From assembly GCA_963082975.1 (NCBI GenBank), contig OY720349.1, positions 65,594,501-65,658,500 of the forward strand: 64,000 bases of DNA, in the 5' to 3' direction. This stretch comes from Labia minor (Eukaryota; Arthropoda; Insecta; Dermaptera; Spongiphoridae). How positions within the stretch are numbered: position 1 is the first letter of the stretch; every line of letters begins with the position of its first letter. Below, in pieces: positions 1 through 12,300 of this stretch. The notes beneath the pieces are model-generated. The model worked only from the letters and a program-made list of their open reading frames with translations, was not told where the DNA came from and searched no databases. The translations under genes were made by a program, and so were the position numbers.

Positions 1-1560
1 TCACAGCAAATTTCAATCTTTATTATATATATTGATTTTTGACTTACATTCTATTTTATTTTATATTTTAAAATATATGTAGGTATTTGTTAGATAAATT
101 TAATGCACCATGAATTTTTACATTTAACGTTCCTACCTACAGGAAGCGGATATAATAATTATATTTATATTATAAATGACTTCTATTTTTTTATTTAAAA
201 ATTAAAAGTTGTCATATAACTACTAATGTAGTAACTAGATATTTAATATCATTTATTAAATTATTTTAAAACAGGTATTTAGCAATTAATCAATGGGTTA
301 ATAATCACAATATTTATAATAAATTTAAATGTTTCCGTTTATATTTGTTAGATATAAATAAAAAAATCTTAATTTTTTAAGGTAAGCAGAGATATTGAAC
401 CTTGCACAGTTAGTTTATAAATAATAGTTATTTGGTTTTTATAGATATATTATCTTAACATCATTTAAATGTATTATTCAATTTTTATTTTAATGTCTTA
501 CTCCATCCATCAGGATACTACAATCAGATTCTATGATATTAAAAGTAAATATTAAAGGGCATGTACAATGAGTATTTGTCAATTAAAAATTAATAAATAA
601 ATAAATAAATAAATAGTTTATACATTAAATTGAAAATTTAGATTTTTTTAGAAAATATTCTTAAATTAATATTTTAAAAACGTACAGTGAATTCACGTTT
701 CTTATAATTCAATAGGTTTTAGAAGTTGGAAAATTAAAAATAAAAATTAAATAAGAAAGCATGTAGTGAGATAATTAATGAAATGCATTCCAAGATTATA
801 GAACTTTATCAGAAAAAAAAAAAAAAAAAAATATTTTTTTATAATAATTTAACAGGCATAATAATCTAATCTAAAATATATTTTTTGAAATTTATATTAT
901 TACTATAATTTTTATTTAATTATAAAACTTTTTCTTTTAAATTAAAGATAAGAGAGTTTATAATAAATAACACAGATATCTTATTCGTCTTATCTAATGT
1001 ATTAGAAGAAAAAAATATGTTAAATTAGTATTATTTTATCAAAATAATTGTCTCTGCCTTTCTTATTTTGTGTATGAAATAAAACAACTGCCAATCAGTC
1101 TTTTTTCGATGACTCTTTATGAAGGGCTTCTGCAAAGAGAGACGATTATTATATAACAAAAAAACAAAAATTTAACCCCAAGATAAAGGGGAGAAACGAC
1201 AAGTAAATGTCACTAACATGTTCAACAACTATGTTAATTCCCTCGAAAAGATTATGTTATATAAGATATTTTTTATTGATCGCCCCCATAGAATGCAAAG
1301 GGAGAGAGAGGTAAACGGTGGGAGGAGGATGTCATTGATTAGAGAACAAAATTTAATGAATATATTAAAAAATAGATCTCTATTTTTAAATTTAAAATAT
1401 GCTAAATTTAAGAGAAAGATTAACTATGTAATTAAGTTTTTCAATTAAAATTACAAACAACAATATTATCATTGATATAAAATTATATTAATATGATTTA
1501 TATATTCATGAATAGTTAATCTGTTGAGGAATAATAAAATCAATATTAATGATAGAAATG
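1..1560. other. AT-rich non-coding stretch
   Basis: Mostly A/T-rich unique sequence with a short (ATAA)n run at about 589-615 and A and T homopolymers near 813-840. A less AT-rich island at about 1050-1345 contains a GA-rich block; a 76-codon frame inside it has no recognisable domain and looks fortuitous. No gene seen. Confidence 0.8.
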
Positions 1561-1580
1561 GTTTTAAATAATTAAATATA

Positions 1581-1748
1581 CAGGGTGTTTCGAAAAAGAT
1601 TTTACAACTTGTTTATTATATTGTATTATTATTAAATATTTCAAAAATTTTTATTGTGAGTTATATTGTAAAAAAGGTAGAGGATTTGTTTTTGGAAGAA
1701 TAACCTGAGAAAGAAATGCAAGCACACATAAGCCTCAATAGATTGAAT
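1581..1748 (+). mobile_element. Possible Tc1/mariner-type terminal remnant
   Basis: The sequence starting near 1581, just after a TA, reads CAGGGTGTTTCGAAAAAG, which resembles the outer terminal repeat of many mariner-like elements. No opposite end or transposase is visible, and a HINE-A copy begins at about 1749, so at most one broken end remains. Classification rests on a short motif only. Confidence 0.3.
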
Positions 1749-2362
1749 AAGTTGACCTGTGGCCAGGCGCAGAACCGACCGACGGTTTGAAGTAAATTAA
1801 TTTCCAGCTACAGAAACAATTTCAAATAATTTAAATGTATCTATTAATGCAATAAAAACAGATAGGAATATAATATAAATATTTTTAATTTTATTTTATT
1901 TATAATATATATGTAAGACCAGGCTGTGACGTCATGAATGGCTGGATGACGTCATATAATTTTAAATTAAGAAAAAACGAATAAAGATGATTTTTCTCGA
2001 GGGTAAAACCAATACAAAGTGCTTGATTCGTGGTGATATATAAAAAAATGTCCTCATGTTAAATTTGGTGTGAAAATAACCCTTCCCTTCCTATCGTCGA
2101 TTGCTAATACTATCACTTCCGGTTTCCGGATTTACACCAAAAGTTGATCAATTCATCCCACTGATGCATTAAGTAAATATACCGAATTTCATCAAAATCC
2201 GTTGAGCCTTTCAGGCTGTACACATCTATAGGGACGGACGGACGGACAGACATCATGCTAAAAATACTTTTTTCTGTTAAGATATGAAGATATGTAAAAA
2301 TTTCCACATGTGAAATTTGGTGTGAAAACAATACCTCCCTTACTATCGTCGGTCGGTAAAAA
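1749..2362 (-). mobile_element. HINE-A copy 1 (DINE-1/HINE-like non-autonomous element)
   Basis: Orientation is set so that the head reads TTTTTACCGACCGACG, which puts this copy on the minus strand. In order it has the head repeat, a short GTCC-type microsatellite (about 2231-2250), two TGACGTCA octamers at 1927-1934 and 1947-1954, a subterminal inverted repeat CGTCGGTCGGT, and a tail hairpin ACCTG/CAGGT. About 614 bp. An open frame of 84 codons inside it is a by-product. The same sequence recurs at 14667, 41341 and 53039, and shorter relatives lie at 17286 and 46591. No target duplication was seen, which fits a Helentron-related mechanism, but class assignment is inference. Confidence 0.85.
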
Positions 2363-5302
2363 TTCAATTCAAACAGTCTGATTATAGAATATTATTATTA
2401 TAAGATATTAATAGTTGCTTAAAACTGTATGTTAAAAATGTAAAGGTAAGTAGATGTAATAAAAATAAGCATATGAGGACAGGTATAAGCATTAAAAGGA
2501 GAAATGTATGAATAATTTTTTTTTTCTTTAAAATTAGTTTGAAGTTCTGTTTTTCACTTGTAGATTTATATAATCTATATTATAATCAGTCCATTGTTCC
2601 AAGTAAAAAAAAATAAGGAAAAAACATTTTAAATTATCTACTAAAATATAAGCAAAAGATTATAAAACTAGTAATTATATATATATATATATAAATAAAA
2701 TTATATAATAATATTATTATATTATCTTTTATATATATAATGTTTTATTTGACCTATTTTATTTTCATGAAATTTGTTTTTTGGGCAATCCAAATGTGAA
2801 GGCTAATTTACGGAAAATAATCGGTTCAGTGTAGTGTGTGCCGCCTGCTGAATTTTTTCTTCGGCGCTTAACTATACATTTAAATTAAAATTTATTTAAT
2901 ATACATTTTCAAGGGATTCGATTCTTCTATTTATTCCATATTTGTATTGTATATATTATTATATTTTGTGTCAAAAATATATATTTTTCATTTAATCGAT
3001 AAAATAATTGTTTTTTTTTTTTTACAAAACATCAATGTCTGTATCCGATATGTTTAACGTATGATAATTGATTTTTTATTATTTTTGTTTAATTTTAGAA
3101 ATAGTTTGATCGAAATATTTTTTTTTCTATACTAGTATATAAATTTACGGCTTATTTGAAGTGCAGAGACATAGAATCAAAAATTATAATCTTTTAAACC
3201 TTTTATCTTGTACATATATCCAATGTTTTGATTAATTACGTATATAATTAATATATATAATATTAATATGATCATGTATTATAATTTAAAGTTTATTACT
3301 TTAATAATAAGCATAGAAAAACATTTCACACAAAAAAAAAAAAAAAAAAAAAAAAGTAAAAAGTATTTATCAATTATTTGTGATTATATATATAGATTAA
3401 AGCAATTAATTTAACTTTTCCTTAACTTTTATACACAACCCATTGAAATATTTCCGTAAAATTTCATTTATAATTATTAAACGGAAATGTTCAACTGATT
3501 AATCCCATATGTAAAACACAGTAAATTAAAATAAATCTAGGATATTTTAAAAACAATATATATTTAACATTACTATAATTATAAATATATATTCAGCGCT
3601 GAGTAATAACAGATTCAATTAACAGATATATTTTAATTTATTTTAAATAATTAAAACATAAAAAATATTAATTGCAATTATTCGTATTTTAAAAAAATAA
3701 AATCTTTTAGAAAAAGTTAATTTTAATTCTAACAACTAATTCCGAGGTATTTACATATGATTTAATAAGATTATAGTATTCATAAACTAAACTAAAATAT
3801 GTATAAAATCCTTTCAAGAGAAAAATTTTGTAAAAAGGGCCATTGACTTATAAAATGAGGTGAAGGTAGATATATTTTAATTATAAAGTTGTTGTTATGT
3901 GGGTTCCCGTATACTAAAATAACTTAGGCATATATAATAAATATATTTAAATTATCAAAATCAACACTACGAGTTTGACAAAAAAAAAAAAAAAAATTAG
4001 TATTGTTTTAATACAATAGTATTATATATATAATAATAATATTAAAAATTTTATGAATTAAGTATACTACAATATATATTAATTATAATAATTTATATAT
4101 TTAATAAGATTAATTATTATTTATTTAAAAGGATAATAATAAGTATATCTATTTTACAAAACAGATGTAAAATTCATTTTTTATTTTTCTTATTGAAGAT
4201 CGAATGATTTGCTATTTTAATGCTTGTTGAATTATATATTTTATTTTTTTGAATCTGTTGTCGTGGTGAGAAATAAAGATCGTGAAATAAGTTTTTTTTT
4301 TTGTTTTTCTTAAAGTATAATAATCCAAAAAAAAAAAATATCTAGAAAAATCAGCAGAAACGTTTGCCTTTCTCTTATCGATTGAATCACGTTATGCATT
4401 TTTTCTTAAATTTAAATATAATTCAACGATCATTCCAAATGTAAATTTAAAAGTAATTAGAATTTTTACAACTTACTCTTATTCTAATTAATAGATTATT
4501 TTAAGTAATAATAACTTTTTTGGTCTTCTAAAACTTTCAATTTCTCTTTTATAAATTATTCTCCTATATAGATTAAATTGATTAATTTCAATGACATTAA
4601 AAAAAAAATAAAGAAAGGAGTTAGACAATTTAATTAATAATCAATTTATATTGATTTAATAATATATAGTATATGAAAAAAATATTTGTATTTTATCGGT
4701 TATTAATTGTAATAATAAAGATACAATCAATGTGTATTAATTAAATAAGACATTAGGAGATGATAATTAAATTGAAAAGGATTAAAATCATCATAAAAAG
4801 AGAGAAAATAATACAATATAATAAGATTTTGTGACAATTTTTCTATTTTTTTGTAAATCACTATTTTTCATGTTCTATGAAATATAAAAGAGAAATGGAA
4901 AAGAAGAGCGAAACAAGTGACTAGGATTTCCAGTTCAATAATTTATAAAAATAATATAAAAATCATTTACTTTCCAGTTTAATAGTTACGAAAGTGTTAA
5001 AAGCAATATAAGTAGATGAAATATTTTATTTCTGATTTTATTTTGCATAACAACACGTTATTTTGAAAAAAATATATGTTTTATTTACACTTTAATATCT
5101 ATTGTTAATTTATATATAAATAAGGTAAGATCTCAATGAAAACTTGATTTAATAAGACAAAAAAAATAGTTTTTCAAAATTATTAGTCTGCATGTGAACT
5201 TAAAATTCTAATAAAATCCAATATATAAGTACATATTATATGGATATATTTTGTTTATTCTTTCAAAACAAGAATACTAGTATGTATAATCTTAATTCAA
5301 AA

Positions 5303-5334
<32 letters not shown>

Positions 5335-5656
5335 AATGTTTATGAATAGAGAGAAAAATTAGTTTCCCTATAGTAAATTTTTTCCTACGTTAAGGAATTA
5401 AACTTGTATATTGATATTCTTATAATACCAACCACACTGTGAATAATAATAAATCCATAAAGTATCGCATTATTTATTTATTCGTGGTGGCTGGGGCACG
5501 AGATGAGAGCCGAGAGAAACTTTAGAAGACGAGTTTCACATTCATTAATTCCAATATATATATATATATATATATATAATAGAGTTTATATAAATAATAT
5601 AGCAATATAGCAAACAAAACGAGAGCTTGTGAAATAAAATGTGAGTAGTACTACTC
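2363..5656. other. AT-rich non-coding stretch
   Basis: Extremely AT-rich, with many A/T homopolymers (a run of more than 20 A near 3333-3355, others near 3981 and 5300) and (AT)n runs near 2680 and 5555. A slightly GC-richer patch lies at about 5485-5540. No coding signal or known repeat was recognised. Confidence 0.8.
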
Positions 5657-5658
5657 AC
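5641..5658. repeat. 18-bp perfect palindrome GTGAGTAGTACTACTCAC
   Basis: A perfect inverted repeat with no spacer. Its right edge overlaps the minus-strand GTAAGT at 5657-5662, so the palindrome sits directly on a candidate 5' splice site. A hairpin here could mask that donor in RNA, or it may be a binding site; both are inference. Confidence 0.85.
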
Positions 5659-5662
5659 TTAC

Positions 5663-5734
5663 TCTAATAGATTGTTATCTTAAAGAAAAATAGGTCTTCA
5701 GGATGGTGTGAGGCAATCCAAATCGAGAACTTAC
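5663..5734 (-). other. Candidate recursive-splicing exon (72 nt) after ratchet site 1
   Basis: On the minus strand the ratchet acceptor at 5735 is followed 72 nt later by a second donor, AGA|GTAAGTGAGT (intron side beginning at 5662). A ratchet site plus a nearby downstream donor is the layout described for RS-exons in vertebrate recursive splicing. The 72-nt segment contains stop codons and is not an obvious coding exon. The last base before the donor is A rather than G, so the donor is good but not ideal. Confidence 0.35.
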
Positions 5735-5775
5735 CTGAAACAAGAGAGAAAAAAAATATTGTTATTAATTTAGTT
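5719..5775 (-). promoter_or_regulatory. Recursive splice site (ratchet point) 1
   Basis: Minus strand: a branch-point-like CTAAA lies about 40 nt upstream, then the pyrimidine tract TTTTTTTTCTCTCTTGTTT, then CAG|GTAAGT, with the junction between 5735 and 5734. A strong 3' splice site is fused directly to a consensus 5' splice site with no exon between, which is the definition of a zero-nucleotide-exon ratchet point. It lies outside any recognised repeat and shares its orientation with the sites at 27835 and 59678. Confidence 0.6.
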
Positions 5776-8182
5776 AAACTTAATTTATTTAATCTTATAT
5801 TGAAAATATAATAATAATAAAAAATATTGTCGAACATATTAAGTATCTAAAGATTCATTAATTCAAGAAAAAGTAAAGAAAATTTAATTAAATTTTCTAT
5901 ATAAGAGACTTAAGAAGGATGATCAGAATAAAAATAAAAAATTGCTTTCAACACAAGACAAGACAGACAAACAAGAAAGAGTTTGGTAAACGAGGATAAA
6001 TTCACGAAAAATGAAAATAAATTTTTTTTTAATATTTCAGAGATAGAAAAAACGTAATATTACAAATGAAAGATTAAAATTGCAAGTTTAAAAAATGAAT
6101 TATTTTCAACTTTCAAAATGGTAATAATTTTAGTTGTTTATTTAGCTAAAAAATAGTATTAGTAACAAAAATATAATATAATAATCTGACACTCATTCTA
6201 ATTACTATGATATGTCATTATTTTTTTGATTAATTAATTATATTTTTATTTAATAATAATAAATAATAATAATAATAATAATAATAGTCAACAAAATTAT
6301 TCTCTAATTTTTTTTATTTATGAGTTGCAAGGTATATATACATATATACCTTTGGTTGTTAATAGTGCCTTCTTATGAATGGACATAAGTCTAAACTATA
6401 AAAGAACTAAAAAATAGTATTAGTAACAATATATATAATTACCTTGAAAATACTCTATACAACATGGAAAAGTCGTTAAAAAGGGAACTTTAGAATATTA
6501 AATAAAAAGTAGGTTAAAAGAACCTGAATTTAGATATAATTATATATACAAATGCTTAAGGGGCTTAAAGAAAATTCAATAATTGATCTCTCTAAATCTA
6601 TTTAAAATAGAATATTATTCGAGAGTTTAACTGCCTATATTTAGTTAAATGTCAAGAGGAATTGAAATTAAATAACTTGAGGGTGTTTTATTTAACATTT
6701 TCACTTTAAAAAAAAAAGGAGAAAATTAAAAAAAAAAATTATCATAATGAAACTTTCAATGAAAGTCGTATTGATTGATTTTAAATTAGTTGATCATATG
6801 CAATATGATAGGTTTAAAATATTTTAATTTACATTTTTTTAATAAAATTATTTTCAGTATTCAGTATGAATAAATTATATGAAATTTATATATTATTTTA
6901 AATTATTAATTAGTGTTCAGTATTTTGCCCTCAGAGAATATTAGTCATTTTATAAATTTGTTTTATTATAAAAGCAAAAAAAAAAGAATCATTGTAAAAA
7001 AGTCAGAAATTATTTCTGGAGTAGGTTATACTTTAAGAAATACCAAAATGCTATATTTAAAGTAATAGAATTAGTACAAGATTTCAGAATAATTTGAAAG
7101 AAATAATCCATGCGGAGTTCAAATGGGGGGGGGGGCTCAAATAGTAATCAAACGTCTTAAAATGACTGATCTAGACTTATTGTATCTCTATATTCTTAAA
7201 ATAATTTGAGGTGTTCAGAAATTGAAGAAATAACATAAACACGAGTATAGAATATGTAAATATGACCATCATAAATAAATACGAGTAAAACAGAATAACT
7301 ATTGCTGAAACATAAATGATCCATCTAATATAAATGTTCTGTAGTATCCATACAAGGAAACTTGATTATCTATTATATCTCCTCTTCTTTTCAAAAATAT
7401 ACATTCCTTGGCATTAAGCATGCATGAATGTTCGGCAAGTTAGAAAATATTTTAATAACAATACCTATTATAATATTATTTAAATGGTTGCCTTTTCATA
7501 TAAATGAAATAAAGCCTTATTATGGTAAATATATTTTTGTTTTTATTTATATTTGTGTGTGAATAATTATGAATCATTCGGTTATTAAGAAAAATTAAAT
7601 CGAATGAAATTTTATAGTTAATAATAATATATAAAATACCTACTTGAATTTAAATACTCCAGGATTACTAATATTTTTATAACAACTAACTATTTGAATA
7701 TTGTTTTAATACTTTCGAATTCACACTAATATATATATAAATAAAATTTATTTATGTTAAAACGAGCAAGTTCAGGCTAGTTGGATGTTTGTCATCGATT
7801 AGTGCCACCGCCTAATGTCAATGAAAATCGATTTAAAACATGAACTTCTTGAATAGATAAAAAGTAGACGACCAACAATAATAATATATCAATAAATAAA
7901 AAAATTGTCTACCTAATAAATAATTTGTTTTAGAAACTAAACATTTCAATTAGATAAAATATGGTTCTAAAAAAAAAAAAAAAAAATAATTTAAAAATTT
8001 CCCGTTTAGTGTAAAAGTTAATATTAGAGGTGATGATTAATATTTAATTTGTTAATATTTAATTAAGGGACAGTACTGTACATCACAAAAAAAAAAACTG
8101 AAATTCATTAAAATATAATGTATAACATAGCTGAATTTCAAAAATAGTGAAAAAGATAAATAAATAAAATAAAACTATTAAT

Positions 8183-8218
<36 letters not shown>

Positions 8219-9190
8219 TTATTTATAAGGATTAAGTTGATTCAAGTGTTATATTGGTGAGAATAAAAATAAGACAGAATCATTTCACTTTTAGGTAAGA
8301 TGAAAGAATTGAACAAGGGCCAAAACAAATAACTGAAAGACACTGCCAATCGATAAGCATTCCCATGGAAGAAAACCATGAACGATAAACAAATATTATC
8401 CAGAATCAAGGATTTGGAAAAATATTGATGAATAAAAGAGAAATTAATTAATTTTGAAATATTATAAAATAGAGAGATAAATAGAGAGATTCTTAAAAGC
8501 AAATTGCCAATATATGAATAGTCATGATTTAATGTTGAAAAGATGATTCATTGAAATATTAAGAAATAGATATTGTAGATATATATGTACATTTATACAT
8601 ACATATATTGTATTACAAATTAAATAAAGAATATTTTCGAGTTTGAGTTAACTAATTGCAAATGTATTCTAACTTCATTTTATTTTATTTTAAAAATAAA
8701 TTTTCAATTAGAATTAATAATGCATAATAAATATAAATAAGGAGACAATATGCAAACACTCACTATTTGATGTGTTTATGATGAAAAAAAAACTTCTATT
8801 GTATTTTTTTTTTAAATTCAAAATAAAGACAGATAGAGGACAATGAAAACAATATTAACTAACCTTGTTGCAATAAAATGTTGTATAAAATAATTTATAG
8901 TTGATTCATAATAGTATATAAAATCGGAATGGATTGAATTTCAATCTCAAGATGAATCAAGTGAGAGTGAATTGAAAAAAAAAAATATAATGAACTATTA
9001 AATTTTCATTAAATATTGATTGTTTTGATTTTTACATTAATTAATTTTTAAAAAGTAAATAAAATAACTCCACTGAAGATATATCAATAAATTAATTATT
9101 TATAAGCAATGAGCATGCTATCATCATAAAAACAATGAATGCTTATAGTTTCCTTTCCTGATAAATAATCTAAAATTTGACAGTGAGAAT
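5776..9190. other. AT-rich non-coding stretch
   Basis: AT-rich throughout. It holds an (ATA)n run at about 6256-6288, an isolated run of 11 G at 7125-7135, an A run of about 30 at 8184-8214, and a small GC-richer patch at about 7760-7830. A plus-strand TTTTAG|GTAAGA at 8291-8300 is a weaker composite splice motif. No gene or transposon recognised. Confidence 0.8.
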
Positions 9191-9199
9191 TATCAGAGG

Positions 9200-9443
9200 C
9201 ACTGGCGTAGCGTGATCTATTATGTTGGGGGGGGGGGGAGCACGGGGTGGTCCGGGGGTCTCCCCCAGAAAGAATTTTGACAAAATAAATTATTTATTTA
9301 TTCACTTATACGTAATTTAAAGATGTTTTTTTCTTTTGGGTTCTCAGTTACAAAACTAATCACTTTTAAATTTATTTTTTGCAGAATGTTAGGGGGGGGG
9401 GGGCACGTGCCCCCCTCCCGTGCCACCCGGTCCGACGCCACTG
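9200..9443. mobile_element. hAT-type MITE with G-run palindromes
   Basis: The ends are CACTGGCGTAGCG on the left and the inverse, CGACGCCACTG, on the right. They are flanked by near-identical ATCAGAGG (9192-9199) and TTCAGAGG (9445-9452), consistent with an 8-bp hAT target duplication with one change. The element has two runs of 12 G (9227-9238 and 9392-9403), the second forming a palindrome centred on CACGTG. It is about 244 bp with no coding capacity. Superfamily is inferred from the ends and duplication length. Confidence 0.65.
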
Positions 9444-9775
9444 ATTCAGAGGATAGATTTAGTTGTTAAATACTGGTAATTATTATATTAAATAGAAATG
9501 TAAAAATCTAATTTTATTTAATTTTGAAAATCATTAGGAAGAAATTACTATTAATTATAGGAAGAAATAAAATAATTATTCATAGAAATATGTAAATAAT
9601 TATAATAATTTAATACTTTTTAATTTAATATAAGTATATTAAATTATTCAATTCTACTGAATATTTAAAAAGTTGAGTTTATTAAATAAGTTATATTAAA
9701 TTAGTAGTAATAACTAAGTTAATAATTTAATATTAATACTGATGTTTAATATACAACTATAATATAAGTTTTATC

Positions 9776-9796
9776 TCTCTCTCTCTCTCTCTCTCT
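9776..9796. repeat. (CT)n microsatellite
   Basis: About ten CT units directly upstream of the tRNA-like sequence at 9815. Confidence 0.9.
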
Positions 9797-9814
9797 ATGG
9801 AGACAGAGTTCAAG

Positions 9815-9899
9815 TGTCAGTCATGAGCTCATGAGTTAAAGAATTTAAGGAAGATGGGTTCAAACCTCACGAAATTCAGAAAATTAAAAAAAAAAATAA
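9815..9899 (+). repeat. tRNA-derived SINE-like fragment or tRNA pseudogene
   Basis: A box A-like stretch (TGAGCTCATGAGTTAAAG, from about 9823) and a box B-like GGGTTCAAACC (about 9856) are about 35 nt apart, as in a tRNA promoter, followed by an A-rich tail. No convincing cloverleaf can be folded by eye, so this is not called a tRNA gene. Confidence 0.4.
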
Positions 9900-11329
9900 T
9901 TAAAGAAAATTTCTTTCTTTCATGCCTAGAATGAACTTATATTCAAATATCCAAAAAAACATTTGATTAAACTTAAACCGAAATGAATATGACACATAAT
10001 AATAATAATAACTGATTATAATTCTTCAGTATGCATTCGACATTTACGGAAAGGACTCGTCCTTGATGAGAATGTAGCTGCAATCGATTTAGATTGTCTT
10101 TTTTTTGTCTCGTGTGTTCTGTTCTTTTTAAATCGCCTTTCACACGCATACTACAAGGATTTACAATTTAGATTGTATGTATAAACATACATATATAAAC
10201 TACAATATGTTCCGGCTAAATGTAAACTTTTTAATCAATTGGGATCGAATTTTTATTTAAAAACACAACTAGGAAATACTTTTTCATTTAATGACTTCAT
10301 TCTTCTTCTGATTATCACTATTTTCAGGAAATTTATAAATATGAAATTGTAATTATTATTGACCTGTTAGTAGAGTTTATGATGATGAATATGTGTATCT
10401 TTTTAATTACTTTTATATAGTATTTTTATAATTAATTACTTTATAAAATAGTATGTATAAAATATTACATGTACTTATGTCTCAAATTAAATTAACTTCT
10501 TATAGACCTGTCCATGAAAGGTCAGTAAATTTTACAAGATTATGTGTGTGTTTGAAACAATCCAATTTTTAATTGAATATCTCATCAGTTTTCTATTAAA
10601 GCAGGGGTTTTCAAACTTTTTGAAGTTGGAACTACAGAAACATCCATCAAAAAGTTCAGGTAACACTAAAATGATTTCTTTACTAATAGTAAATGTACTA
10701 TCAGGTTATTTTCCAATACTATTTTCCGATACTTTTAAAATTAGACTCGTTCAAAGCAAGACAAATTAGATACTTATCAAAAGGTCATTAAAGATATTCT
10801 ATATATTGCAAATAGAAATAAGATCTATTTAAATTTTAAAATAAATATATTTAAAATATTTAAGAATTTAATTTAAGTTATTTTAAACATTATAGATGAT
10901 ATTGTATTCCGTTTAGTGAATTTGTTTTTTAAGTTTATGCTTTTTCATAAATAAAATCATAAAGTAAGCTAAGGAGGCGTTGGGTGTATGCCAATATATG
11001 AAAGATATGAAAACTATGCGAATTGAGAGAATATAGAAAAAAGTTGGTTGAAGATGTCTCAGGAAGAGTTGTAAGAATATGATTGCTGAGGACACTTTCA
11101 AGTTTAGTAATGCTATCAAAATATTGGTGATTAAATTTAATTTATTCTCTGGACTAATTTTTAAATTTTTCAACTTCATGAAGTTTGAACTCTCGTCAAT
11201 TGAGCTTCAATTGAATTAATTTAATTAATATTTAAATTGTACCTAAATAAACTACAATTATAAACTACGGTTAAATGTTAACTTTTTAATCAATTGAGTA
11301 ATAATATTTAACTACAATTTACAATTTTT
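9900..11329. other. AT-rich stretch with transposon ends
   Basis: A GC-richer island lies at about 10025-10150. At 10602 the sequence CAGGGGTTTTCAAACTTTTT is a typical hAT outer end, but the opposite end was not found. About 95 bp at 10810-10905 recurs in diverged form at 15505-15600. A 50-bp segment around 10200-10240 recurs near 11250-11300. No gene. Confidence 0.65.
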
Positions 11330-11967
11330 ACTATCTCGCCAGAGATAGTATTGCGATCACGAAAATTTTCGATGTTGAGATTTTGATGTTTTTATACGTT
11401 TTGAAGGTTCCTGAATCATTTTCACTAAGGTTGAGAAAAATGTCTGTGTGTGTGTGTGTATGTGTGTGTGTATGTGTGTATGTGTGTATGTGTGTGTGTA
11501 TGTATGTAGGCAAGATTACGCAAAAACGGTTTGAGCTAGAATGATGAAATTTGGTACATGGACATTATTCAAAATTCATAGTTTTCTATCAACTTTTGAG
11601 AAATGTAGCTCAACCGGAAGAGGGTCATTACCTACAACGTTTTGATTTTTTTTCCTCTAAAGTGACCGTAAAAATAAAGATATATGTTTGATAATTTTTC
11701 ACATGATTAATAATTGTATAAAACTGCTATATATAGAATTTCAGCTTGATTGATTCGCTGAAATTACCAGAATTAATTTTTTAACACTGCAAATCTCACG
11801 CGCCAACACGTGACGTGGTGCCATCAACAAAAAGCCAAACATGCGCTGGTTTAATATTTATTATTTATTATTTATAATTTATAATTAATTAAATTTAATT
11901 TAAATATAATATATTATGTTATTTAATCCAATTCAAATTGCGAGATAGTCGAGTGGAGACACTCCAG
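11330..11967 (+). mobile_element. HINE-B copy 1 (complete)
   Basis: It begins after a T-run with a head hairpin (ACTATCTC, spacer GCCA, GAGATAGT), carries a GT microsatellite (about 11439-11505), then the inverse subterminal repeat GCGAGATAGT (11940-11949) and a tail hairpin TGGAG-ACA-CTCCA. About 638 bp, non-coding; a 60-codon frame across the GT run is fortuitous. Head repeat, microsatellite, inverse subTIR and tail hairpin match the layout of Helentron-associated elements. Other copies are at 38219, 39949, 51173 and 63819. Confidence 0.85.
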
Positions 11968-12088
11968 CTAATTTACTTTTATTATTACCATGTATTTATA
12001 CTAAAATATTTTAATTTAAAAGTATACATACAAAATTTCATTCATAACGAGATTCAATGAAAAAAAAAAAATAAACTCATAAATATAT

Positions 12089-12300
12089 CTATCTATCTCT
12101 GTGGCTCTACGGAACTCGAGTTCTTGGCCGCAGCAACCACATTTCTCCAAGTGACCGTATCCTGAGCCACTACCATCCAATCATTACCCTCTTCAATCTC
12201 TCTCTCACGTCCCTTCCTACATTGTCCAACCACCGCTTCCCGCCAATATATTTTTCTATATTCTTTCCTCTTCCATTCGATTCCATTCGATTTCATAAAT
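12089..12300 (-). pseudogene. LINE (RTE-like) 3' end fragment, C-terminus of the polyprotein
   Basis: The minus-strand frame ends in a tail containing DWMVVAQDTVTWRNVVAAAK and then EPQR and a stop. The WMxVAQDxxxWR pattern is typical of the extreme C-terminus of RTE-type endonuclease/reverse transcriptase proteins in animals. The stop codon (TAG) lies inside a (GATA)n tail. Only the last 65 or so residues survive, so it is a 5'-truncated copy. The family C-terminus recurs at 20475, 30330 and 48240. Confidence 0.65.

Noticed and set aside
1749-2362. HINE-A as an ordinary DNA transposon with terminal inverted repeats
   Set aside because: The inverted ACCGACCGACG repeats are subterminal at one end (followed by a hairpin), and no target duplication flanks any copy examined.
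2113-2367. 84-codon frame (and similar ones at 14599, 17552 and 41372)
   Set aside because: These are translations of HINE-A repeats; the same peptide recurring at several loci reflects the repeat, not a gene family.
8281-8300. Plus-strand composite splice motif CATTTCACTTTTAG|GTAAGA
   Set aside because: The pyrimidine tract is short and the acceptor is TAG; it is on the opposite strand to the three strong sites. A chance match of this quality is plausible.
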